Assembly (NCBI GenBank): GCA_022704645.1
Contig: JAKJGA010000035.1
Coordinates: 1-13,465, forward strand
From: Spirochaetota bacterium
Lineage (GTDB): Bacteria > Spirochaetota > UBA4802 > JAFGJZ01
Length of the DNA stretch: 13,465 nt
Direction: 5' to 3'
The position numbers and the translations under genes were made by a program. Shown here piece after piece: positions 1 through 5,837 of the stretch (position 1 is the first letter of the stretch; every line of letters begins with the position of its first letter). The notes below the pieces were generated by a model. The model was not told the DNA's origin, ran no database searches, and worked only from the letters and a program-made list of their open reading frames with translations.

Positions 1-12
1 GGCAAAATAATC

Positions 13-26
13 ATCCATTAGTGGAT
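13..26 (+). other. Small hairpin upstream of rpsP
   Basis: ATCCA and TGGAT form a perfect 5-bp stem around a TTAG loop, ending three bases before the rpsP Shine-Dalgarno sequence. It could modulate rpsP translation, or it may be the tail of an upstream gene: frame 1 ends at a TAG at 19-21. A short stem like this can arise by chance. Confidence 0.25.
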
Positions 27-39
27 TTAGGAGGATTTA

Positions 40-279
40 GTGGTAAAAATTCGTTTACAGAGAGCAGGTGCAAAAAAAAGACCTTATTATAAGATAGTTG
101 CAATTGATGAAAGAACCCGCAGAGACGGTTCTATTCTTGAAAGCCTTGGTTTTTACAATCCGGTTGCAAAAGACAATCAGGTTGGTCTTGAAGATGACAA
201 GGTAAAAGCATGGCTTGCAAAAGGCGCTCAGCCTTCGGCTACTGTAAAAGGCATCCTTAAAAGAAAAGGTCTTGTTTAA
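40..279 (+). CDS. rpsP: 30S ribosomal protein bS16
   Basis: This is ribosomal protein bS16, a small-subunit protein that binds 16S rRNA and helps assemble the 30S body. The 79-residue product has the usual family length. It shows the conserved N-terminus MVKIRLQRAGAKKRPYYKIV, the region around ILESLGFYNP, and a C-terminal stretch with WLAKGAQPSATVKGIL. The start is GTG at 40, chosen because a perfect AGGAGG lies at 29-34, five bases upstream. It opens the conserved rpsP-khpA-rimM-trmD-rplS order, which by itself makes the identification secure. The promoter is not in the window; ffh is a common upstream neighbour in other genomes but cannot be recognised in the 39 bases available. Confidence 0.98.
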   Translation: MVKIRLQRAGAKKRPYYKIVAIDERTRRDGSILESLGFYNPVAKDNQVGLEDDKVKAWLAKGAQPSATVKGILKRKGLV

Positions 280-300
280 TTCCTTTATCGGAAAGAATTT

Positions 301-534
301 ATGTGCAAAGAAGTTGTTGAATACATAGTAAAATCCCTGGTTGACAGACCTGATCAGGTCGAACTAAGGGAAATTGAAGGTGATAAGTCCACCATTCTTG
401 AACTTAGAGTTCCAAAGGATGATATGGGCAAAGTCATCGGAAAGCACGGCAGAATTGCCCGTGCAATCCGTACTGTCATGACGGCTGCTTCCGTTAAGTC
501 GGGCAAGCGTGTCGTCTTGGAGATTCTGGACTGA
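301..534 (+). CDS. khpA: KH-domain RNA-binding protein KhpA
   Basis: A 77-residue single KH-domain protein of the KhpA family (formerly YlqC/UPF0109). In other bacteria KhpA pairs with KhpB/Jag and binds many RNAs, affecting cell division and translation. The KH signature is visible at residues 45-53, with the GxxG loop as GKHG (47-50) followed by RIARAIR. The length is typical. A purine-rich GGAAAG about nine bases upstream of ATG 301 serves as a weak ribosome binding site. It sits 21 bases after rpsP and 3 bases before rimM, so it is clearly part of the same transcript. The position between rpsP and rimM is highly conserved in many phyla and supports the call. Confidence 0.95.
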   Translation: MCKEVVEYIVKSLVDRPDQVELREIEGDKSTILELRVPKDDMGKVIGKHGRIARAIRTVMTAASVKSGKRVVLEILD

Positions 535-537
535 CGT

Positions 538-1062
538 TTGGATCACGAATTTATAAGAATAGCAAAAGTTCTTTCCGCACATTCGCTGAAAGGCGCACTT
601 AAGATATTCGTTATTACAGATATTCCCGAACGTTTTGAGCGCGGAAGTGCCGTTTTTGCAATAAAAGGTTCTGTTGTTCAGGAATATATCGTTGAATCTT
701 TTTCTTTTTTGAAGGGCAATCATGCGATTGTTTCATTTGAAGGTTTGACTGACAGAACTTCAGCAGAAAAACTTAAAGGATTTACTCTGGCAATTTCAAA
801 AGAACATGCCGAAAGAACCCGCGACATTCTGTCTGAAGATGAATTTTATTATAGCGATTTGATAGGTGCTTCGGCTTACCGTGACGGTGTTTGTTTCGGA
901 AAAGTAGTCGATATTATTGAGGGTGCAGGCGATATTCTGGTGATTGAAAATTCATCAGCGAAACAGTTCCTTCTCCCGTTTGTTGATTCGATGGTTGATG
1001 TTTCACATTTGAAAGAAGGGCGGATTGATATTTCCCCTGTTGACGGATTATTTGAAGAGTAG
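538..1062 (+). CDS. rimM: Ribosome maturation factor RimM
   Basis: RimM helps mature the 30S head and binds uS19. The 174-residue protein has the usual two parts. The N-terminal beta-barrel (about 1-90) contains the family pattern of a start-proximal RIAKVLSAHSLKGALKI. The PRC-barrel (about 100-174) contains DLIGASAY, GKVVDIIEGAGDIL and LLPFVDSMV. The start is taken as TTG 538, because the reading frame begins right after the khpA stop and the encoded DHEFIRIAKVLSAH aligns with the start of the family. The ribosome binding site is weak, which suggests translational coupling to khpA. The gap to trmD is only 3 bases. Confidence 0.95.
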   Translation: MDHEFIRIAKVLSAHSLKGALKIFVITDIPERFERGSAVFAIKGSVVQEYIVESFSFLKGNHAIVSFEGLTDRTSAEKLKGFTLAISKEHAERTRDILSEDEFYYSDLIGASAYRDGVCFGKVVDIIEGAGDILVIENSSAKQFLLPFVDSMVDVSHLKEGRIDISPVDGLFEE

Positions 1063-1065
1063 TCA

Positions 1066-1770
1066 GTGAAGCATTTTAAAATTGTGACATTATTTCCTGC
1101 GTTTTTTGATTCGCCTTTGAAGTCTTCACTTCTGGGCAAGGCGATAAACTCAGGTGTAATAAAAACGGATATATACGATCTTAGAAATTATTCGGAAGAC
1201 AAATTTAAGCGCTGCGATGATGCTCCGTACGGCGGAGGAAGCGGAATGGTATTAATGCCGGGTCCTCTTTTTAACTGTATGGAAAATATTAAATCGCAGA
1301 ATGCTAAAGTTATTCTTGCATCAGCAGGCGGAACACCCTTGACTCAGAATATGGTCAAAGAATTATCCGCCGAAGAAGAGCTGATCATCATCTGCGGTCA
1401 TTATGAAGGCGTTGACCAGCGGGTAATCGACCGTTATGTCGATATCGAAGTTTCGGTAGGCGACTATGTCCTTTCAGGCGGTGAATATGCCGCTTTGATA
1501 ATTATGGACGCGGCGGCAAGGCTTGAAAAGGGATTTATGTCCAACAGTGAATCGCTTCTCGAAGAAAGTTTCGAGAACGATCTTTTGGAATATCCTCATT
1601 ACACGCGGCCGTCCGAGATTGACGGAATGAAAGTTCCGGAAATCCTATTAAGCGGCGATCATGCTAAGATACGAAAATGGCGTTTGATGATGAGTGAAGA
1701 GAAAACTTCTAGTGTCAGACCGGATCTCTATCGGAAGTATCTGAATATGAAAGAAGGAGAACAGAAATGA
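1066..1770 (+). CDS. trmD: tRNA (guanine-N1)-methyltransferase TrmD
   Basis: TrmD makes m1G37 in tRNAs with G at position 36, using S-adenosylmethionine, and so protects the reading frame. The 234-residue product is a SPOUT-family enzyme with all landmark motifs: FKIVTLFPAFFDSP at the N-terminus, DDAPYGGGSGMVLMP (51-65), the knot segment GHYEGVDQR and VGDYVLSGGE (about 111-140), and EYPHYTRP (175-182). The probable catalytic residues, by analogy with characterised TrmD proteins, are Arg152 and Asp172. The GTG start at 1066 follows the rimM stop by 3 bases. The last four bases overlap the start of rplS (ATGA), indicating coupled translation. Confidence 0.98.
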   Translation: MKHFKIVTLFPAFFDSPLKSSLLGKAINSGVIKTDIYDLRNYSEDKFKRCDDAPYGGGSGMVLMPGPLFNCMENIKSQNAKVILASAGGTPLTQNMVKELSAEEELIIICGHYEGVDQRVIDRYVDIEVSVGDYVLSGGEYAALIIMDAAARLEKGFMSNSESLLEESFENDLLEYPHYTRPSEIDGMKVPEILLSGDHAKIRKWRLMMSEEKTSSVRPDLYRKYLNMKEGEQK

Positions 1771-2168
1771 ACAAAGCTGAACAGCTTGGTCTTGAGCTTG
1801 CTCAGGAAAAGAAGGTGGATTTTGAAATCGGTGATACTATCAAAGTTCATTACAAGATAGTTGAAGGAACAAGAGAAAGAATCCAGGTTTATGAGGGAAC
1901 TGTTATTGCAATTAATAACAGAGGCGTTGCAAGAACATTTACTGTAAGAAGAATTTCTTATGATGTAGGTGTTGAAAGAGTGTTTCCGATCAATTCACCT
2001 AGAATTGCTAAAATTGAAATTACTAAGAAATCAGCTGTGCGCAGAAGCAAACTTTATTTTTTTAGAGGTCTTAAAGGTAAGGCTTCCAAACTTAAAGAGC
2101 GTAAAGGCCGTGTTTCTCTTAAATCTATTCCTGCTACAACTGAAGCTCCTGCTGCGGTTCAGGAATAA
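1767..2168 (+). CDS. rplS: 50S ribosomal protein bL19
   Basis: bL19 lies at the 30S-50S interface. The 133-residue protein carries the family core: FEIGDTIKVHYKIVEG, ERIQVYEGTVIA, FTVRRISYDVGVERVFPINSP, and a C-terminal KLYFFRGLKGKASKLKER. A tail of about 20 residues rich in Ala, Thr and Pro follows the normal end of the family and is probably disordered. A strong AAGGAG lies just upstream of ATG 1767, inside the end of trmD, with which the gene overlaps by four bases. The strong ribosome binding site makes sense because bL19 must be made in much larger amounts than TrmD from the same message. Confidence 0.98.
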   Translation: MNKAEQLGLELAQEKKVDFEIGDTIKVHYKIVEGTRERIQVYEGTVIAINNRGVARTFTVRRISYDVGVERVFPINSPRIAKIEITKKSAVRRSKLYFFRGLKGKASKLKERKGRVSLKSIPATTEAPAAVQE

Positions 2169-2185
2169 TCAAGTGCGGCAGATTT

Positions 2186-2800
2186 ATGCCGGATTTTGAT
2201 ATTGAAAAAGGACTTCTGTTAAACGGCTGCAAATATGTTGCCGGAATTGACGAAGCCGGTAGAGGCTCCCTTGCGGGGCCTCTTTCTGTTTCAATGGTAG
2301 TTTTTCCGGAAGATGTAATACTTAATACTCCAATTGACTTCAAAAGTATAAATGATTCCAAAAAACTGACATCTGCGTGCCGGGATAAAGTTTTTGATTT
2401 CATTAAATCTCACGCACTATCTTACGGGCATATTTTCATAGATCATCAGACAATTGATTCAATTAATGTGAATCAGGCAACCCGCCTTGCCATTCAGAAA
2501 CTGATAGAGAACTCTGATTTAAAACCGGATTATCTTCTGATAGACGGTAATTTTTCCTTTAAGTTTGAAATCCCTTCTCTTTCCGTAAAAAAAGGTGATT
2601 CTAAATCCTTTTCCATTGCGGCAGCTTCAATCATAGCCAAAGTTATCAGGGATAGGGAGATGTTGCAATTATCTTCAACTTATTCTTCTTACGGATTTGA
2701 TAGAAATATGGGTTACGGAACAAAAGAACACATGGAAGCATTGCGAAAACATGGAGCAAGTCCGGTTCACCGTATAAGCTATGCTCCATGCAGGAAGTAA
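2186..2800 (+). CDS. rnhB: Ribonuclease HII
   Basis: RNase HII cleaves RNA in RNA-DNA hybrids and starts removal of single ribonucleotides misincorporated in DNA. The 204-residue protein has the signature DEAGRG at 22-27, with Asp22 and Glu23 as metal ligands. It also has NDSKKL (56-61), LLIDGN with Asp120, the segment KGDSKSFSIAAASIIAKV, and RDRE with Asp156. The four acidic residues expected of an active enzyme are therefore present. It starts 17 bases after rplS, with no strong ribosome binding site visible. The next gene's Shine-Dalgarno sequence lies inside its last codons. An rplS-rnhB adjacency is common in many phyla. Confidence 0.97.
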   Translation: MPDFDIEKGLLLNGCKYVAGIDEAGRGSLAGPLSVSMVVFPEDVILNTPIDFKSINDSKKLTSACRDKVFDFIKSHALSYGHIFIDHQTIDSINVNQATRLAIQKLIENSDLKPDYLLIDGNFSFKFEIPSLSVKKGDSKSFSIAAASIIAKVIRDREMLQLSSTYSSYGFDRNMGYGTKEHMEALRKHGASPVHRISYAPCRK

Positions 2801-2801
2801 A

Positions 2802-3689
2802 ATGAATTCTGTCTTTTCATCTGCTAACTGTTATATTCCGGGTCAGAAAATTACCGGACGTATTTTATCGCGTTCAAAAGAATCCGTTCTAGTTCAAGTG
2901 GGGAAAGATGTCGTTGAAGCTAAAATTTCGGGTGAATTAAGGCCTGGAAAATTATCTCTTGAATACGTCGGAAGTGAAAATAAACGCCCGGTTTTCAGAA
3001 TCGCAGACGGGGCTTTCTTTAAAGAATTATTTTCTGATTCATCCGGTGCGTCTGTTTTTCTGCGCTCAATCCGTGCGGGTATGAGTGTGTTTTTATCCGC
3101 AATGCGTGCTAAGGAGCGTACGGATTATTCATCCCCAAAAAAAGATTTTTTGCGCTCATGCGCGAGTGCTCTTATCTCTAAAAATTTCACTCCTTCCGAA
3201 GTATCATTTATATCCCGGATTTTTCTTTCTGATGAACGTTCTGCTATGTTTGATATATTTTTTGAAAATTCTATAATTCCGGATGAAGAAGTTATCCGTG
3301 ATGCGGCCGAGGAGGTATTAGAGCAATATACCAAATATGAACTTGACAGCAAATCGCCTGATGATGATTTCTTTTATATTGAGGATGAAGGAAAACTTTT
3401 TGAATATGATTCCTTTTCTGACAGGGGTTTTTATTTTGCAGAGTTCGAACTCAGCCGTTCCGGAAAAATAGATATTATCGCGAAATTATCAGCGGAAAGG
3501 ATTGAAATATGTGTTATTGCAGTAAATAAGCCTTTTCTTTCGGGTATAAAGTCTCTTTTGCCGGAAATTTATGAAAACATTCAAAAAAAGATTGAAAAGG
3601 GTTTGATTATAAGATTATTTAATTATGAGGAATTTGTTTCCGAAATTGAAAATAACTGTTCCGGGGCTTTTTTGGATACTAAAGCATGA
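2802..3689 (+). CDS. FliK-like protein (YlqG-type), unproven
   Basis: A 295-residue protein of uncertain identity. The N-terminal 60 residues have a beta-rich pattern (IPGQKITGRILSRSKESVLV, then EAKISGELRPGKLSLEYV) like the small barrel seen at the start of many FliK-like proteins. The C-terminal 100 residues run as FYFAEFELSRSGKIDIIAKL, then a hydrophobic segment, then a helix ending near LIIRLF, which resembles the hook-length-control C-terminal domain. The middle is charged and Ser-rich. No signal peptide or membrane helix is seen. I start it at ATG 2802, where AGGAAG lies 4 bases upstream, rather than at ATG 2781 inside rnhB. It overlaps the FlhB-like gene by four bases. The same neighbour pair (ylqG-ylqH) follows rnhB in Bacillus, which supports a FliK/FlhB-type partnership by context. 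Confidence 0.6.
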   Translation: MNSVFSSANCYIPGQKITGRILSRSKESVLVQVGKDVVEAKISGELRPGKLSLEYVGSENKRPVFRIADGAFFKELFSDSSGASVFLRSIRAGMSVFLSAMRAKERTDYSSPKKDFLRSCASALISKNFTPSEVSFISRIFLSDERSAMFDIFFENSIIPDEEVIRDAAEEVLEQYTKYELDSKSPDDDFFYIEDEGKLFEYDSFSDRGFYFAEFELSRSGKIDIIAKLSAERIEICVIAVNKPFLSGIKSLLPEIYENIQKKIEKGLIIRLFNYEEFVSEIENNCSGAFLDTKA

Positions 3690-3946
3690 AAAAGAACGGC
3701 AAAGCGGTTGCGCTTAGCTACAAAAATGGAGATCATGCTCCGGTAGTAATAGCCAAAGCGAAAGATATACTTTTTGAGAAAATGATAAAAATTGCCCGTG
3801 AAAACGGCGTTATTGTTTATAAAGATTCCGATTTGGCTGAAGTTCTCTTTCATATAAGAGAAGGCAAAGAGATCCCTTTTGAACTGTATTCTGCAGTATC
3901 GGAAGTTATCGCTTATTGCTGGAAAGTTAACGGAACCATAGAATAG
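3686..3946 (+). CDS. Free-standing FlhB C-terminal-domain protein
   Basis: An 86-residue protein that matches the cytoplasmic C-terminal part of the type III export switch protein FlhB/EscU (also known as YlqH or FhlB in other bacteria). The match covers AVALSYKNGDHAPVVIAKAKD, then a helix ending in ARENGVIVYKDSDLAEVL, and GKEIPFELYSAVSEVIAY. The transmembrane part of FlhB is absent. The NPTH autocleavage motif is absent too: the protein begins just where the fragment after that cleavage would start. It cannot be an export-gate component in the normal sense. It may compete with FlhB for export substrates or for FliK, but this is inference. The start overlaps the previous gene (ATGA). Confidence 0.85.
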   Translation: MKKNGKAVALSYKNGDHAPVVIAKAKDILFEKMIKIARENGVIVYKDSDLAEVLFHIREGKEIPFELYSAVSEVIAYCWKVNGTIE

Positions 3947-3957
3947 GATTAAGCTGT

Positions 3958-5121
3958 ATGAAAATAATTATGGTCACAGATTTAAAACCGGGAATGCGTT
4001 TTACAAAACCGGTGCATATTGATGAATCCACTATTCTTGTCGGGGCAAATGTTCCAATAAAAGACAGTGATATTAAACGTCTCCAAAAATGGAATATCAC
4101 CGAAGTTGAATGCGACGGAGATATAGTTTCAGCGGAAGCGGCTGAATCGATTAAGGTTAATGCCCGCGAATTCGATATAATTCTCGATAATTATAACAAG
4201 ATGCTCGACATGAAAACCCGGCTTGTTGAGGTGCATGAACAGGCATGTTCGGCGGTAATGAAAACACATACGGCAATCAGAAACAGCCGTGTTTTCACAA
4301 CAACAGAACTTGAATCTTCTGTTGAGAATATTTTGAAGATTCTTGGAGAAAACCGGAATGTCTTTCTTTTCATTCATGCAATAAAATCAGATAATGACAT
4401 ATTGACCACGCATGCGGTTAATGCAACTTTCTATGCGTTACTTATCGGTATGGCTATCAAGTATCCGAAAAACAAGCTTGTCGATCTCGGTATCGGAATG
4501 CTTCTGATAAATTCCGGAATGGCTCAGATCCCGAATTACATTATGCATAAACAGTCTGATCTTACAGACAGGGAAATAAATCAGATTAAGTCGCATCCGC
4601 TTCTCGGTTATAAGGTTTTAAGAGAACTTGGAAATATAAAAGATTATTCTGCTATGATGAGTCTTCAGCATCACGAACAGTTTGACGGCAAAGGGTATCC
4701 GAAGGGATTAAAAGGCGCTGAGATTTCAGAGCAGGGAAGAATTGCTTCAATTGCGGACAGTTATGAAGCTCTGATTGAAAGCAGAAGTTACCGTGATAAA
4801 AAGTTTTTTTACCATGCCATGAAGGATCTGGTTTCGGACGGTGCAAAGAAATTCGATCCTGTACTGATTAGGCTTTTTATTGCCGTATTGAGTGTTTATC
4901 CGGTGGGTTCGATTGTTCAGCTTAATAAAAAAGGGACAGGAATTGTAATAGGTTCTGTTCCAAGCAAGCCTCTTCGTCCGATTGTAAAGCTTATACTGGA
5001 TGAAAACGGAAACAAGTATTCAGATCTTACTATAGTAAACCTGATTGAAGACCAGTCCCTTTATATCGTAAAAACTCTCGATGAAAAAGAAGCAGGACTT
5101 AAAATGGATGATCTGATATGA
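3958..5121 (+). CDS. HD-GYP domain protein with degenerate HD dyad
   Basis: A 387-residue cytosolic protein with a DUF3391-like N-terminal segment (VTDLKPGMRFTKPVHID, about 6-23), a helical linker (about 65-130), an HD-GYP domain (about 135-300) and an extra C-terminal beta-rich tail (about 312-387). HD-GYP enzymes hydrolyse cyclic di-GMP. Visible metal-site residues are His152, His213, His238-His239 and Asp267, and the GYP motif is DGKGYP at 243-248. The central dyad is lost, however: where the family has LLHDIGK, this protein has LLINSGM, so His184 is Ile and Asp185 is Asn. It is therefore probably inactive or strongly altered and may act as a c-di-GMP-related sensor or scaffold. AGGA lies about 8 bases before ATG 3958. 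The gene overlaps yraN by 4 bases. Confidence 0.9.
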   Translation: MKIIMVTDLKPGMRFTKPVHIDESTILVGANVPIKDSDIKRLQKWNITEVECDGDIVSAEAAESIKVNAREFDIILDNYNKMLDMKTRLVEVHEQACSAVMKTHTAIRNSRVFTTTELESSVENILKILGENRNVFLFIHAIKSDNDILTTHAVNATFYALLIGMAIKYPKNKLVDLGIGMLLINSGMAQIPNYIMHKQSDLTDREINQIKSHPLLGYKVLRELGNIKDYSAMMSLQHHEQFDGKGYPKGLKGAEISEQGRIASIADSYEALIESRSYRDKKFFYHAMKDLVSDGAKKFDPVLIRLFIAVLSVYPVGSIVQLNKKGTGIVIGSVPSKPLRPIVKLILDENGNKYSDLTIVNLIEDQSLYIVKTLDEKEAGLKMDDLI

Positions 5122-5459
5122 ATTCACGTGAGACCGGAAATTCGGCAGAAGATCTGGTCTGTTCTTTTCTTGAATCATCAGGACATTCAATATTGAAACG
5201 GAATTACCATTTCGGACGAGCAGGAGAAATAGATATTATCTGCTCTAAAAACGGAATAGTAATTTTTGCTGAAGTCCGCTACCGTTCAAAAGACGCTTTC
5301 GGGGGAGCTCTTTCTTCTGTGAATTCCAAGAAAATAGCGAGAATGAAAAAAGCAGCTTCCGGGTTTGTCAGAGAGAACCCGCAATATGGAATTTTCAGGT
5401 TTGATTTGCTTTCTGTAGACGGACAAAAGATTTCCCACATAGAAGATATTGTAAGATAA
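5118..5459 (+). CDS. yraN: UPF0102 family protein YraN
   Basis: A 113-residue member of the YraN (UPF0102) family, which has a restriction-endonuclease-like fold and poorly known function in DNA metabolism. The typical pattern is present: GNSAEDLVCSFLESSGHSIL and RNYHFGRAGEIDII, then IFAEVRYRS. The candidate nuclease-site residues are Glu37, Asp39, Glu52 and Arg54; Arg54 replaces the Lys that is more usual in the EVK motif. The length is normal. It starts in a 4-base overlap with the HD-GYP gene and ends the long operon, since the next 140 bases lack a gene. An rnhB-yraN neighbourhood is common and supports the call. Confidence 0.95.
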   Translation: MNSRETGNSAEDLVCSFLESSGHSILKRNYHFGRAGEIDIICSKNGIVIFAEVRYRSKDAFGGALSSVNSKKIARMKKAASGFVRENPQYGIFRFDLLSVDGQKISHIEDIVR

Positions 5460-5603
5460 AAGAGACATAATATCGGCATTTTTCTTTTAAATTAATACTT
5501 AATTTATTTAATTAGTTCTAATGTAATTTCAAAAACAGGTCGAATTTGAAAACAGGTATGATCGCCAGCTCAAGGAGGAGCCGGGTCAAAAAGGAGAAAT
5601 GTC
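5460..5603 (+). promoter_or_regulatory. Structured leader with repeats before a small ORF
   Basis: This gene-free stretch is AT-rich at first, with a perfect ATTAG-TT-CTAAT palindrome at 5511-5522. Two copies of AAAACAGGT follow, at 5532-5540 and 5549-5557, 17 bases apart. A hairpin at 5565-5584 (GCTC/GAGC plus CC/GG, one A-C mismatch) has AAGGAG in its loop. The working Shine-Dalgarno AAGGAG is at 5591-5596. I see no convincing sigma-70 promoter and no known riboswitch consensus. A 25-codon frame starting at ATG 5558 and ending at 5635 crosses the start of the next gene but has no good ribosome binding site. A regulatory leader is plausible, not shown. Confidence 0.4.
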
Positions 5604-5768
5604 ATGAAGAGTCTCATGAACAAGGAGGGGCGTGAGATTGAGATCAAAACATCAGGTAGACTTAACTTATCTCTCGATGAGTATCGAAAAAGAATATCTG
5701 ATGACAATTATCTGGATCATGCGATAAGAAAAATCGCATCGGATCTGTCTCATTATCTCACTAAATGA
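5604..5768 (+). CDS. 54-residue orphan protein, possibly FlgM-like
   Basis: A small open frame with an excellent AAGGAG at 5591-5596, seven bases before ATG 5604. The protein is charged and probably helical, with no signal peptide, membrane helix or cysteine. Its second half (DEYRKRISDDNY, then AIRKIASDLSHYL) vaguely resembles the sigma-28-binding C-terminus of FlgM, which has a similar run of a short helix, an aromatic-containing turn, and a KIA helix. The similarity is weak, the protein is much shorter than typical FlgM, and no flagellar operon is in view. It may be cotranscribed with the AI-2E gene 69 bases downstream. That it is a real gene is fairly likely; its function is unknown. Confidence 0.65.
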   Translation: MKSLMNKEGREIEIKTSGRLNLSLDEYRKRISDDNYLDHAIRKIASDLSHYLTK

Positions 5769-5791
5769 TGGCGTTTCTGTGCAATCATGAC

Positions 5792-5816
5792 GGGCGGTGC
5801 AAATAATGCGCCGCCC
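5792..5816 (+). other. GC-rich hairpin before the AI-2E gene
   Basis: GGGCGGTGC (5792-5800) pairs with GCGCCGCCC (5808-5816) over nine positions with one T-G wobble, around a seven-base loop. This is by far the most GC-rich spot in a roughly 37-40% GC region. No T-run follows, so it is not a standard rho-independent terminator. It could separate expression of the small upstream gene from the AI-2E gene or stabilise the mRNA. Confidence 0.45.
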
Positions 5817-5837
5817 TCCCATGGGGAAAAAATTATA

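Noticed and set aside
364..723. Minus-strand open frame of 119 codons
   Set aside because: It lies antisense across khpA and rimM, both well-identified genes, and its product resembles no family and has no ribosome binding site.
2781..2801. Start of the FliK-like gene at ATG 2781 inside rnhB
   Set aside because: ATG 2802 is better spaced from AGGAAG at 2792-2797 and needs no 20-base overlap.
5460..5603. A c-di-GMP riboswitch upstream of the small gene, suggested by the nearby HD-GYP gene
   Set aside because: The conserved bases of the c-di-GMP-I and -II aptamers are not found in this stretch.
5558..5635. 25-codon leader peptide frame overlapping the small gene
   Set aside because: No good ribosome binding site, and its product has low complexity; kept only as a note in the leader description.
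5787..5837. Upstream ATG giving a 17-residue longer AI-2E protein
   Set aside because: It has no ribosome binding site, and the extra residues are encoded by the GC-rich hairpin; ATG 5838 has GGGGA upstream.
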